A stretch of DNA of 64,000 nt from Methanoculleus formosensis (GTDB taxonomy: Archaea; Halobacteriota; Methanomicrobia; Methanomicrobiales; Methanoculleaceae): the NCBI RefSeq assembly GCF_025384765.1, contig NZ_VHLL01000001.1, positions 186,001 to 250,000 of the forward strand, written 5' to 3'. Below are positions 1 to 7,839 of this stretch, piece after piece. The notes under the pieces are model-generated. The model ran no database searches and had not been told where the DNA came from. It saw only the letters and a program-made list of their open reading frames with translations. Position 1 is the stretch's first letter, and each line of letters begins with the position of its first letter. The translations under genes were made by a program, and so were the position numbers.

Positions 1-1763
1 CGGATGAGTTTCTCTCCGATCTGGTTCATCTCTCCCGGGTCGGCCCAGAGCACCGAGACGTGCTGCCCGATGATCTCCTCCTCCTCCCACCCGTGTATGG
101 CGAGGGAGGCGCGGTTGGCGTAGATGATCCTTCCGTCGTAGTCGGAGAGAGAGATGCCTTCGAGCGCCGACGCTATTGCCATATCCTTGATCCGGAGTTC
201 GAGTTCGGCCTGCCGCTGCCCGGTAACGTCGCGGAGGGAGTGGAGCGTCCCGGTAACCCGTCCGGAATCGTCGGTTAAGGTGCTGAGCGTCTCGTCGACG
301 GATATTACCTCTCCATCTCTCTTCCGGTGACCGACGACACCGCGCCAGGTTCCGGATGAGCGGAGGGCATTCTTCGCCGCCTCTTCGTCGCCCGGGCGGA
401 GCCACCCGATGGTGAAGAGTTCTGAGGTGGATCTCCCGAGAGCCTCGCCGGAAGGAACGCCGTAGAGCCGCTCCGCTGCCCGGTTCATGTAGGTGATCCT
501 CTCATCCGTGTCGGCCGCGATCACGGCATCCTCCACCTGCGAGAGCACCTGGGCCTGGAACCGGAGTTGCTCTTCCGCCCGTTTCCGGCCGGTGACGTCG
601 CGGCTGATCCCGAGCAGCCGCCGGACGGCACCGTCGCGTTCTGCCATCGGGAAGAGATGCGTCTCAAGCCAGATGCCTCCGCCGTCCCCCGGGAGATGGG
701 TCTCTTCGGTGAGGGTCTCCCCGGGAGACGCCGCTATCGTCCGGATCATCGAGAGCCATCTCTTCGTGACATCGGGCGGGAAGACCTCCCTGTGGTTCTT
801 ACTCCGCAGTCCCTCCGGGTCCACGCCGAGCAGGCGGCCGCCGGCACTGTTCACGTAGAGGGCGTTCCCCTCGGTATCGATGAGGAATATGACGTCCGGC
901 GCCAGTTCCGTAAGCGTCCGGTAGCGCTCTTCGCTCTCCCGGAGCGCCCGGGCCATCTGCATCTCCTTGCTGATATCGACGGCGGTGGCCATGATGCAGA
1001 TCGGGTTTCCTGAGTCGTCCCTGAGGAGAGCCGCGGTGATATGAGCGGTAAATTCCGTCCCGTCAGCCTTTCTGCCGACCAGTTTCCCGTTGCACCTGCC
1101 GCGCTCCGCAAACTTCGCAAGCACCCTCTCGACCCTGGCCGGGTCCACCCAGAACTCCGTGATATGCCGCCCGATTACCTCTCCCGGGTCGGTCAGCCCG
1201 CCCAGCGCGAGCAGCGCCGGGTTGACGTGCGTGATGTAGCCGTCGAGGTCGGCGATGGCGATGGCGGCAAACGACGACTCCACCGCCATCCTCCCGATCA
1301 GGAGTTCTCGCTCCGCCTTCTTCCATTCCGTGATCTCGGTACGCGCCTCCGTGATCTGGAGCGCCTGCTCCCCGCGGTTCTGCCCGGTAACGTCGCTGAG
1401 CACGATCACCGAACGGGCTGTCCCGGGGATCAGGCCGATGGCGATCTCGACGATGTGGACGTTGCCGGAACGATCGAGAAACGAGATGGAGTAGTTCTCC
1501 GGCGTTGCAAGTGGATCCTCTCGCCGGAGAGCGTTGTATTCCTGCAGCCGCCGGCGTTCGTCTTCGGATGGTATAAGATCGAAGAACCGCTCTGTCCCGG
1601 CTATCTCGGTGGATGTGTACCCCGAGAGCCGCGCGAACCCCGCATTCGCCCAGATTACGCGGCCGTCCTCATCGAGAACCAGGACCGCGTCCTGTATACC
1701 CTCCAGTATCCGGTAGTCCGGCTGCGCGCCGTAGAGACACTCCGACGGCTCGGCGGGGGTCAT
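1..1763 (-). CDS. Multi-PAS sensor protein, probably a histidine kinase (3' end beyond window)
   Basis: Reading leftward from ATG at 1763 the frame stays open for 587 codons to the window edge, so the C-terminus is missing. At least five PAS folds follow one another. The first four end near residues 125, 260, 390 and 512 with the usual PAC signatures DVTGQ, DISKE, DVTGR and DVTGQ; the fifth (DYDGRIIYANRAS) runs off the edge. No membrane segment is seen, so a cytoplasmic sensor is likely. Methanomicrobial proteins of this layout normally end in HisKA/HATPase domains, but that part is not visible and the kinase call is inference. The upstream gap (1764-1946) is AT-rich near 1800-1840 and probably holds the promoter. 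Confidence 0.85.
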   Translation of the reverse strand, partial: MTPAEPSECLYGAQPDYRILEGIQDAVLVLDEDGRVIWANAGFARLSGYTSTEIAGTERFFDLIPSEDERRRLQEYNALRREDPLATPENYSISFLDRSGNVHIVEIAIGLIPGTARSVIVLSDVTGQNRGEQALQITEARTEITEWKKAERELLIGRMAVESSFAAIAIADLDGYITHVNPALLALGGLTDPGEVIGRHITEFWVDPARVERVLAKFAERGRCNGKLVGRKADGTEFTAHITAALLRDDSGNPICIMATAVDISKEMQMARALRESEERYRTLTELAPDVIFLIDTEGNALYVNSAGGRLLGVDPEGLRSKNHREVFPPDVTKRWLSMIRTIAASPGETLTEETHLPGDGGGIWLETHLFPMAERDGAVRRLLGISRDVTGRKRAEEQLRFQAQVLSQVEDAVIAADTDERITYMNRAAERLYGVPSGEALGRSTSELFTIGWLRPGDEEAAKNALRSSGTWRGVVGHRKRDGEVISVDETLSTLTDDSGRVTGTLHSLRDVTGQRQAELELRIKDMAIASALEGISLSDYDGRIIYANRASLAIHGWEEEEIIGQHVSVLWADPGEMNQIGEKLI

Positions 1764-1946
1764 ACGTGTATCCTCCTGCTACCCTGAGGTATAGGTTGAT
1801 ACAGGATGGAATTATACGGGAGTATTAATCTGTTACGGTTGCAGAGCGGCGGGAAAGAATTGTTGCTCTGTGCGCCCGGCGGCGGTGGGCGTCATCGCAT
1901 GCGTACGGTGCCGTGGAAATGATATTCACCCTGGCATACCGGGGTA

Positions 1947-2567
1947 TCAGGGTCTTGCGTCCTCCGCACACTCCCGTCCACCGAGAAGGTCGACCACGTC
2001 CCCCCCCTTCTTCCGTGCCTCCGCGAGTGCTGTCGGATGCCCCGCGATCCCCCCGTAGCGGTCGAGGTCGTTTGCGATGACGTTGTCCCAGTACTCGAAC
2101 CCGGTGGTGTTGAAGAAGGCGGTGACGGCGGGAAACGCCGCATCAAAGACATTCTCCCACCCGAGTCCCGCGGTCGAGACGAATATCCCCTTGTGGCGGC
2201 GGGCGTGGTCGGGTGCGTAGTAGAGGTTCTTCAGGATGAACTTGCGCGCCCAGAGGTACTGCGCGCGGTCGATCAGCCCCTTCGTCTCCGCCGTGATCCC
2301 CATCGAGTAGATGGGCGACGCGAGGACCAGGGCGTCGGCATCGCCGATCTTCTCAAAAACCACTGTGAGGTCGTCTTTTATGATGCAGACACCTGTCTTG
2401 TGACAGGCGTTGCACCCCCGGCACGAGGTGTAGTCGAGCGACCGGAGGACGACCTTCTCGACCTCTCCCCCCGCCTCCCGGGCACCCTCGAGGACGGCAT
2501 CGAGCAGCGTCTCGGTGTTCCCGTGCCGCCGGGGGCTCCCGGAGATCCCGAGGACTTTTACCGTCAT
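1947..2567 (-). CDS. Iron-sulfur flavoprotein (Isf family), second of a tandem pair
   Basis: 206 residues with a flavodoxin-like fold: N-terminal FMN phosphate loop GISGSPRRHGNTETLL, then the compact cluster motif CRGCNACHKTGVC (C-x2-C-x2-C-x5-C, about residues 49-61) typical of Isf, then the flavin segment LASPIYSMGITAETKGLIDR. Isf proteins of methanogens carry FMN and a 4Fe-4S cluster and can reduce O2 or H2O2 with electrons from ferredoxin. The ATG at 2567 overlaps the stop of the upstream paralogue as ATGA, indicating coupling. Longer upstream starts in this frame would lie inside that paralogue and were rejected. The physiological substrate is not known. Confidence 0.9.
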   Translation of the reverse strand: MTVKVLGISGSPRRHGNTETLLDAVLEGAREAGGEVEKVVLRSLDYTSCRGCNACHKTGVCIIKDDLTVVFEKIGDADALVLASPIYSMGITAETKGLIDRAQYLWARKFILKNLYYAPDHARRHKGIFVSTAGLGWENVFDAAFPAVTAFFNTTGFEYWDNVIANDLDRYGGIAGHPTALAEARKKGGDVVDLLGGRECAEDARP

Positions 2568-3175
2568 GCCACCCCGACCTCCCGCAGGTGCACGACAACC
2601 TCCCGGGCGAGAGCCTCTGCGTCGGCCTTCGCGGTCGGGTGGCGCTCGATCGCGCCCTTCTCGTCGACGCCGTTCACCATCAGGTAGCGGAGGTCCTTGT
2701 TTCGGACGTCGGCAACGTGAAAGAAGCACTTCACCGAGGGGATCGCCGCGTCGAAGACGTAGTCCCAGTTCTGCCCGGCGGTCGAGAGGAAGATCCCGAC
2801 CCGCTTCCCCTTCCGCTCGGGCGGGACGACCGGGAGATGGAGGACGTACTTCCGGGAGCGGAAGACCTGTGCCCGGTCGACCAGCGCCTTTGCCTGTGCC
2901 GGGAGCCCCATGCAGTAGATCGGAGCCGCGAGGATGATGCAGTCGGCCGCAACGATCCGGTCGTAGACGTAGTCCATGTAGTCCCGCTGGACGCAGCGGT
3001 CGAGTTTCTCGCAGAGGTTGCACCCCTTACACGGCCGGATATCGGCCTCGGTGACGGCGATCTTCTCGGTCGCAGCCCCCTCCTCCGCCATCGCCGCGAG
3101 CACCCAGTCGAGCAGGGTCTCGGAGTTGCCGTGGCGGCGGGGGGAGGTCGCGAACGCGAGGACGTCGATGGTCAT
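2564..3175 (-). CDS. Iron-sulfur flavoprotein (Isf family), first of a tandem pair
   Basis: 203 residues. It starts MTIDVLAFATSPRRHGNSETLLD (loop given in part: TSPRRHGNSET) and carries the cluster motif CKGCNLCEKLDRC (C-x2-C-x2-C-x5-C), followed by LAAPIYCMGLPAQAKALVDR for flavin binding. It is clearly a paralogue of the gene that follows it (1947-2567) and the two reading frames overlap by four bases. The pair may work as a heteromer or may have diverged for different electron acceptors; that is inference. The gene starts about 50 bases downstream of the end of the betaine transporter gene on the same strand, so it could belong to the same transcript or have its own promoter. Confidence 0.9.
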   Translation of the reverse strand: MTIDVLAFATSPRRHGNSETLLDWVLAAMAEEGAATEKIAVTEADIRPCKGCNLCEKLDRCVQRDYMDYVYDRIVAADCIILAAPIYCMGLPAQAKALVDRAQVFRSRKYVLHLPVVPPERKGKRVGIFLSTAGQNWDYVFDAAIPSVKCFFHVADVRNKDLRYLMVNGVDEKGAIERHPTAKADAEALAREVVVHLREVGVA

Positions 3176-3228
3176 ATAGGAAGTATTGTCCGGCTGAAGT
3201 GTAAAAACGTGCCGGGACTCCCCCTCCG

Positions 3229-4719
3229 CTACACATTCTCCTGTGACAACCCGATCGCGAGCGTGTAGCAGAGTGCGATCATCACGAGCATGAACGGGAA
3301 TGCCGAGAGGATCGCCATCGCCTGGAGAGACGAGAGCCCGCCGGTGATGAGGAGAACGATCGCGACTGTGGAGAGGGAGAGCCCCCAGACGACCTTCTTG
3401 TAGACCGGGACGGCCAGACCCCCGCCTGATGTGAGCGAGCCGAGGACGACCGTCGCGGAATCCGCGGATGTGACAAAGAAGACGAGCAGGATGAAGATCG
3501 CGGCGATCGAGAGGAGCCCTGCGAACGGATAGTATTCAAGGAACGCGAAGAGGGCAAGCGAGACGTCCTCTCCTGCGACGGCGGCGAGGTTCGCACCCCG
3601 GTCGAGTTCGAGGTGCAGCGCCGACCCCCCGAAGATCGCGAACCAGACGAGCGTAAAGAGGGTCGGGATGGTGAGAACGGTCAAAACAAACTCCCGGATG
3701 GTCCGCCCCCGGGAGATGCGGGCGATGAAGAGCCCCACGAACGGCGACCACGAGATCCACCACGCCCAGTAAAAGACCGTCCAGTCCCTGCTCCACTCGA
3801 ACCCCGCAAACGGGTAAGACTGGAGGCTCAGGTCGATGATGTTGTTGACGTAGCCACCGAGGGCGGAGGTGAAGACATTAAGGATGTAGGGCGCCGGGCC
3901 GAGGGTCAGGATGGCGAGGAGGAGCGCTACCGCAAGGACGATGTTGAACTTCGAGAGGACCTGGACACCTTTCTCCACCCCGAGGATCGCGGATGCCATG
4001 AAGAGTGCCGTTGCGATGACGACGATCCCGATGGTGACGGAGATGGCGGACGAGATCCCGTAGAGATGGGTGAGCCCGCTGTGGATCTGGAGGGCGCCGA
4101 ACCCGAGCGACGTCGCGGTCCCGAAGACCGTCGCAAAGACCGCGAGCACGTCAACCATCTTCCCGGCGGGCCCATAGATCCCCTCGCCGAGGATCGGGTA
4201 GAAGCAGGAGCTGATGAGGCCGGGCATTCCGCGCCGGAACGAGAAGTAGGCGACGGCGAGGCCGACGATCGAGTAGATCGCCCACGGATGGATCCCCCAG
4301 TGGAAGAACGCGTAGCGCATGGCGAACGCGGCGGCGTCGGGCGATGCGGCTTCTATGAATGGGGGCGGCTGGAGAAAGTGGACGAGTGGTTCAGAGACAC
4401 CCCAGAAGAGGAGTCCGATCCCCATCCCGGTGGCAAAGAGCATCGCGACCCAGCCAAAGAACCCGTACTGCGGCTTATCGGTGTCGCGGCCGAGTTTTAT
4501 CGTCCCGTAGCGCGAGAATGCGAGGGCCAGCACGAAGACGAGGAAGAAGAAGGCCGATATGAGGTAGAGCCAGCTGAAGTTGTCGAGGATCGCGGCGTGA
4601 ACCGCGGATGAGGCCGAATCAAGGAGGTTGGGCCGCGCGATCCCGAACCCTATGAAGAGGAGGATGATCCCGGCGGAGAGGAGGAAGACCGCCTCCCTCC
4701 TGAGGTACTCACGAAGCAT
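3229..4719 (-). CDS. BCCT family transporter (glycine betaine/choline/carnitine type)
   Basis: 496 residues, the usual length of the family, with about twelve hydrophobic segments. The family region WTVFYWAWWISWSPFVG (around residues 320-340) contains the tryptophan-rich substrate site, and a second conserved block HWGIHPWAIYS lies near residue 140. BCCT carriers import betaine-type compounds with Na+ or H+; in methanogens the cargo is usually glycine betaine as an osmolyte. Its start overlaps the end of the upstream universal stress protein gene by 11 bases, so the two form one operon, and an osmotic-stress role is a reasonable inference. The long extra C-terminal osmosensory tail of BetP is absent, as the protein ends soon after the last helix. 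Confidence 0.93.
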   Translation of the reverse strand: MLREYLRREAVFLLSAGIILLFIGFGIARPNLLDSASSAVHAAILDNFSWLYLISAFFFLVFVLALAFSRYGTIKLGRDTDKPQYGFFGWVAMLFATGMGIGLLFWGVSEPLVHFLQPPPFIEAASPDAAAFAMRYAFFHWGIHPWAIYSIVGLAVAYFSFRRGMPGLISSCFYPILGEGIYGPAGKMVDVLAVFATVFGTATSLGFGALQIHSGLTHLYGISSAISVTIGIVVIATALFMASAILGVEKGVQVLSKFNIVLAVALLLAILTLGPAPYILNVFTSALGGYVNNIIDLSLQSYPFAGFEWSRDWTVFYWAWWISWSPFVGLFIARISRGRTIREFVLTVLTIPTLFTLVWFAIFGGSALHLELDRGANLAAVAGEDVSLALFAFLEYYPFAGLLSIAAIFILLVFFVTSADSATVVLGSLTSGGGLAVPVYKKVVWGLSLSTVAIVLLITGGLSSLQAMAILSAFPFMLVMIALCYTLAIGLSQENV

Positions 4720-5539
4720 TGCGCCCCCCCGGTTGCGGCACGAGGAATATCGAAGCCCTCGATCCGATCACGATCCGCTCCGCTATGGCCCCCATCGGGG
4801 CGGAGAGAAACGCCGGGCTCTTCCTCCCGAGGGCGACAATGTCAGCCTCGATCTGGTTGGAGACGTGGAGCACCTCTGAGGCAGGATTTCCTATCCGTGC
4901 CTCAATGGTGACACGCTCATAGTACGGGCGGAGTTCTTCTGCCACCGCCTGCAGTTCTCCATCAACGGCCTCGCGCCTCGCCCGTTCTGTGATCGGATCG
5001 GCCATCCTTCCTCTGATGTGGAGGACGTGGCACCAGGCTCCCTGGAACTCCATCACGTAGGGAAGCAGGCGGGCGGACGCCTCATCGAGGTCGGTCGCGT
5101 AGAGGATCCTGAGGTCGCTCGAGTCCGGTTCCGTCCCATCGTCTGAGAGACGGGGTCGGGCTTTGTGGACGAATACGGGAACGTCGGCAAGCCGGAGGAG
5201 ATCCTGCGAGATGCTCCCGAGGAGCATCGTCTCGATATGCCACCGCCGCTTTGCTTTCAGGTAGATGCCGTCGACACCCTCGAGGAGCGCCGTCTCCGCG
5301 ATCGTCGAGGCGATGTGGCCTTCTCCCGTCTTAATCTCCACAACAAGCCCCGTTTCCTCGAGCTCTTCTGATAGAAGCGTGAGCCACGAGAGGTCGGCTC
5401 CGCTGAAGAACGAACCTGGTTCGTTCACGTGGTAGAGGCAGACCGATCTCGCCCCGAGACTTTTGAGGAGCCTTCCGGCCTTCTTCACCTCTTCAGGCCT
5501 CTCTCCGTAGGCGACCGGAATCAGTGTCTTCTCAAACAT
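4709..5539 (-). CDS. Tandem-domain universal stress protein (UspA type)
   Basis: 276 residues in two UspA-like halves (about 1-140 and 148-275). Each half begins with a buried beta strand (KTLIPVAYGERPEEV; DLRILYATDLDEAS) and ends with a nucleotide-loop-like segment, LGSISQDLLRLADVPVFV and MGAIAERIVIGSRASIFLVP. The G-x2-G-x9-G(S/T) ATP signature is only partly kept, so nucleotide binding is uncertain. The gene is first in an operon with the BCCT transporter. A link between Usp proteins and osmolyte carriers is known in other prokaryotes, where the Usp may modulate the carrier; here that is inference. A TATA-like stretch (CTATATTC on the minus strand) lies near 5590. Confidence 0.85.
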   Translation of the reverse strand: MFEKTLIPVAYGERPEEVKKAGRLLKSLGARSVCLYHVNEPGSFFSGADLSWLTLLSEELEETGLVVEIKTGEGHIASTIAETALLEGVDGIYLKAKRRWHIETMLLGSISQDLLRLADVPVFVHKARPRLSDDGTEPDSSDLRILYATDLDEASARLLPYVMEFQGAWCHVLHIRGRMADPITERARREAVDGELQAVAEELRPYYERVTIEARIGNPASEVLHVSNQIEADIVALGRKSPAFLSAPMGAIAERIVIGSRASIFLVPQPGGRNAS

Positions 5540-5718
5540 CCACAGGACTCCTCGCAGGGAAAACGCCGGGCGTCTGCCCGGAAAACCCCGAATATAGGTA
5601 GTTTTGGGGTTCCGGCATCATTAATGTACCGAAGTCGACCCCTGGTCTGTCCGGCGGTCTCTGGCCTTCTCGGTTCCACTGCACCGGTTAGGCGACGGTT
5701 CGAGAAAAAAGAGAGATT

Positions 5719-6363
5719 TCAGAGGTTCTTGAAGCAGAGGTACCAGTCTTTGCACTCGTAGCCTTCCTTCATCCGCTTCTCGATCCCCTCGGGGGTCGAC
5801 GGCGCCGGGACGATCACCTTCTCGCCGGGCTGCCAGTTTGCCGGCGTCGCGACGCCGTGCTTGTCGGCGGTCTGGAGGGCCTTTATGAGCCTGATGATCT
5901 CGGGCATCGAACGGCCGCTCGACATCGGGTAGTAGAGCATGGCGCGCATGATCCCCTTGTCGTCGATGAAGAAGACCGTCCTGATGGTGGATGTGCTGCT
6001 CTGGGCGGGGTGGAGCATCCCGTAGGTTTTGGCGACCTTCATGTCGAGGTCGGCGATGATCGGGAACGGGATCTCGACGCCCATCTTCTCCTTGATGTTC
6101 CGAACCCAGGCAAGGTGTGAGTGGACGCTGTCGATCGAGAGGCCGATGAGCTGGACGTTCAGTTCCTTGAGCTCATTGGCGATCGCGGCGAACGCCATGA
6201 ACTCCGTCGTGCAGACCGGCGTGAAATCGGCCGGATGGGAGAAGAGGATGACCCACTTCCCCTTGAGGTCCGAGAGTTTCAGGCGCCCGTGGGTGGTCAG
6301 CGCGTCAAACTCCGGTGCTTTCTCGCCGATGACCGGCATCTGGATAACTTCTTCAGGTTCCAT
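5719..6363 (-). CDS. Peroxiredoxin, Prx6/AhpC-like archaeal type
   Basis: 214 residues with start ATG at 6363 (an inner ATG at 6339, MPVIGEKAPEF, is also possible). The peroxidatic cysteine lies in DFTPVCTTEF, with the conserved Arg in TIRTVFFID. The C-terminal tail ends ECKDWYLCFKNL, with two cysteines as in the archaeal two-cysteine Prx6-like enzymes such as the Aeropyrum type, where one acts as resolving cysteine. It reduces H2O2 and organic peroxides in the cytoplasm. It is the last gene of an operon of redox proteins (zinc ribbon, desulforedoxin, AhpD-like), separated by 4 bases from the AhpD-like gene. Electrons probably come from a thioredoxin system or rubredoxin-like partners; the partner is not shown by the sequence. 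Confidence 0.95.
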   Translation of the reverse strand: MEPEEVIQMPVIGEKAPEFDALTTHGRLKLSDLKGKWVILFSHPADFTPVCTTEFMAFAAIANELKELNVQLIGLSIDSVHSHLAWVRNIKEKMGVEIPFPIIADLDMKVAKTYGMLHPAQSSTSTIRTVFFIDDKGIMRAMLYYPMSSGRSMPEIIRLIKALQTADKHGVATPANWQPGEKVIVPAPSTPEGIEKRMKEGYECKDWYLCFKNL

Positions 6364-6367
6364 GGTA

Positions 6368-6730
6368 TCACTTCTTCGGGCGGTTGCCCATGTACTCTTC
6401 GAGGGCGGTCTTGCCGTGGACGTAGGCCGGCATCCCCGAGAGCAGGAACGCGACCCTGAGCCCTTCCTCGATCTCCTCCTTCGATACGCCAAGGTTCTTG
6501 GCACCGGCCATCTGCGCCCGGACGGCGTGCCCGTCCCGGAGCGCGGCCGCGATCGCGATCGCGATGACCTTCTTCGTCTGTCTCGAGAGGGCGCCGTCGG
6601 CCCAGATCACCTGATCGAGCCCCATGACACTGCCATAGAGGTCAGGGTCGGTATGTTTCAGCTCCTTGAAGATCTCGGGCACTTTCCCGATCTTTCCCTC
6701 CAGACTCTTCTGGTTCTCGTCCACGCTCAT
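6368..6730 (-). CDS. Carboxymuconolactone decarboxylase/AhpD-like protein without the CxxC
   Basis: 120 residues, all-helical, matching the AhpD/CMD fold: the core GHAVRAQMAGAKNLGVSKEE aligns with the family segment where AhpD enzymes carry E-x-C-x2-C-x3-H. Here no cysteine is present anywhere in the protein, so AhpD-style peroxidase or disulfide reductase chemistry is not possible as usually described. The start ATG at 6730 overlaps the desulforedoxin stop as TGATG, showing tight coupling. Operon position between desulforedoxin and peroxiredoxin argues for a role in peroxide response, perhaps as a scaffold or a different enzyme. Function is unknown. Confidence 0.8.
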   Translation of the reverse strand: MSVDENQKSLEGKIGKVPEIFKELKHTDPDLYGSVMGLDQVIWADGALSRQTKKVIAIAIAAALRDGHAVRAQMAGAKNLGVSKEEIEEGLRVAFLLSGMPAYVHGKTALEEYMGNRPKK

Positions 6731-6855
6731 CACTCCTGAAGCACCATCGGTTCGCCGCAGCAGACCAGTTCGCCGCCGCCGGCCTCCAGCACCTGGACCA
6801 CATTTCCGCAGATCTCGCAGTGGTAGATCTCGCCTTTTGCTGATACATTCACCAT
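6730..6855 (-). CDS. Desulforedoxin (desulfoferrodoxin N-terminal domain-like), 41 residues
   Basis: A short gene from ATG at 6855 to TGA at 6730-6732. The product reads [20 protein letters not shown], then [21 protein letters not shown]. The cysteine pattern C-x2-C ... C-C with GEPM after it is the desulforedoxin iron centre, a rubredoxin-like Fe(SCys)4 site with adjacent cysteines on one side. In desulfoferrodoxins this domain precedes the superoxide reductase domain; here it stands alone, about the size of Desulfovibrio desulforedoxin. It is expected to be a small cytoplasmic electron carrier for the peroxide/superoxide defence enzymes of this operon. The stop overlaps the next start (TGATG). 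Confidence 0.88.
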   Translation of the reverse strand: MVNVSAKGEIYHCEICGNVVQVLEAGGGELVCCGEPMVLQE

Positions 6856-6881
6856 TCCGTCTCACCTTCCTATGATCCCGA

Positions 6882-7109
6882 TCACTTCCTCTTCGGGGGG
6901 TTCATGACGTCTTCCGGGGTCTTGATATCCGGCCGGATGTGAGTCATCGGGAAGCAGTTATACATCTCGCAGGCGCAGGTCGGGCACTTGACGAGGTCTG
7001 CGTCGGTGCTGTCGATGCGGAGTTCCTGGCCGCAGTCGATACAGATGTAGCGACCCGGGCCCGGTTTCTCTCCTGCCTTTGCCGTTTTACTGGTTCCTGG
7101 TTCGACCAC
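6882..7109 (-). CDS. Small zinc-ribbon protein, first gene of the redox operon
   Basis: 75 residues, GTG start at 7109 preceded by GGTGA about six bases upstream. It has two CxxC knuckles, CIDCGQEL and CPTCACEM, spaced about 20 residues apart, with a further cysteine (NCFP) close after the second, so one zinc or iron site is expected. The N-terminus is lysine- and glycine-rich and looks disordered, and the tail DIKTPEDVMNPPKRK is basic. Proteins of this type often sit beside rubredoxin, desulfoferrodoxin and rubrerythrin genes in anaerobes. Exact role unknown; metal binding is inferred from the cysteines. Confidence 0.7.
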   Translation of the reverse strand: MVEPGTSKTAKAGEKPGPGRYICIDCGQELRIDSTDADLVKCPTCACEMYNCFPMTHIRPDIKTPEDVMNPPKRK

Positions 7110-7248
7110 AGTAAATCACCAGATCGATACTATCATTCCAAGGTATTTAGCAGTTGCCACCCGGGCAAGGGGCCGGTCCGGCCGGTTATCCGGGCCCGTG
7201 CCGGAGGGGCCCGAACCCTATTAATAGGGTCGTGGACAACCCTGCATC

Positions 7249-7839
7249 ATGCCGAAGACTGTTATCGCGCTGCTCGGGAGCCCGATCCTCGAAGGGAACA
7301 CCGCCCGCCTCCTCGACGAGGCCATCCGGGGCGTGGAGGAGGAGGGTGTCCGGGTTGAGAAGATCGAGGTCGCGCAGATGGACGTCCTGCCCTGCATGGA
7401 GTTCTTCCAGTGCAAAGAGAGCGATACCTGCCTGATCGAGGACGAGATGACGGAGGTCTTCCGGAAGTTCCGGAAGATGGACGGCCTGATCGTGGCGACC
7501 CCGGTGATGACGATGGGCGTCCCGGGAAGGCTCAAGTCGTTCATCGACCGGTTCCAGGTATTTTACATGGCAAAATATCACCGGGGAAAGTCGTTCATTT
7601 CGCCGGAGCGGCGAAAAGAGCGCAGGATGCTCTTTATATCGATCGCAGGGATGAGTATCCCGAACGTCTTTGACGGGGTCAGGACGACCATGCAGGCGTT
7701 CGGGGAGATCATCGACTGCCCCCTCTGGGCCGAGGTGCTCCAGAACGACATGGACACCGTCCAGGATATCACGACGCGGCCGGAGGTGATGGAAGCGGCG
7801 TATCAGAAGGGCCGCGAACTCGGGCGGCTCCTACGGTGA
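7249..7839 (+). CDS. NADPH-dependent FMN reductase-like flavoprotein (Isf relative with altered cysteines)
   Basis: 196 residues. The N-terminus VIALLGSPILEGNTARLLDE gives the FMN phosphate loop, and TPVMTMGVPGRLKSFIDRF gives the flavin ring segment. Where Isf proteins have C-x2-C-x2-C-x4-5-C this protein has PCMEFFQCKESDTC, that is C-x5-C-x5-C, so a canonical 4Fe-4S site is doubtful. It stands divergent to the peroxide operon and convergent with the CDF exporter, with which it shares nine bases at the 3' ends. The start ATG at 7249 follows a TATA-like CTATTAATAG at about 7218-7227. A redox role related to the neighbours is plausible but unproven. Confidence 0.8.
   Translation: MPKTVIALLGSPILEGNTARLLDEAIRGVEEEGVRVEKIEVAQMDVLPCMEFFQCKESDTCLIEDEMTEVFRKFRKMDGLIVATPVMTMGVPGRLKSFIDRFQVFYMAKYHRGKSFISPERRKERRMLFISIAGMSIPNVFDGVRTTMQAFGEIIDCPLWAEVLQNDMDTVQDITTRPEVMEAAYQKGRELGRLLR

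Noticed and set aside
1041-1787. Long rightward open frame opposite the multi-PAS gene
   Set aside because: It is the mirror of a real gene: the minus strand carries five clear PAS domains across the same bases, and the rightward product is Arg/Pro-rich.
3613-4611. 332-codon rightward frame opposite the BCCT transporter gene
   Set aside because: Antisense shadow of a membrane protein gene; the product is a charged low-complexity chain.
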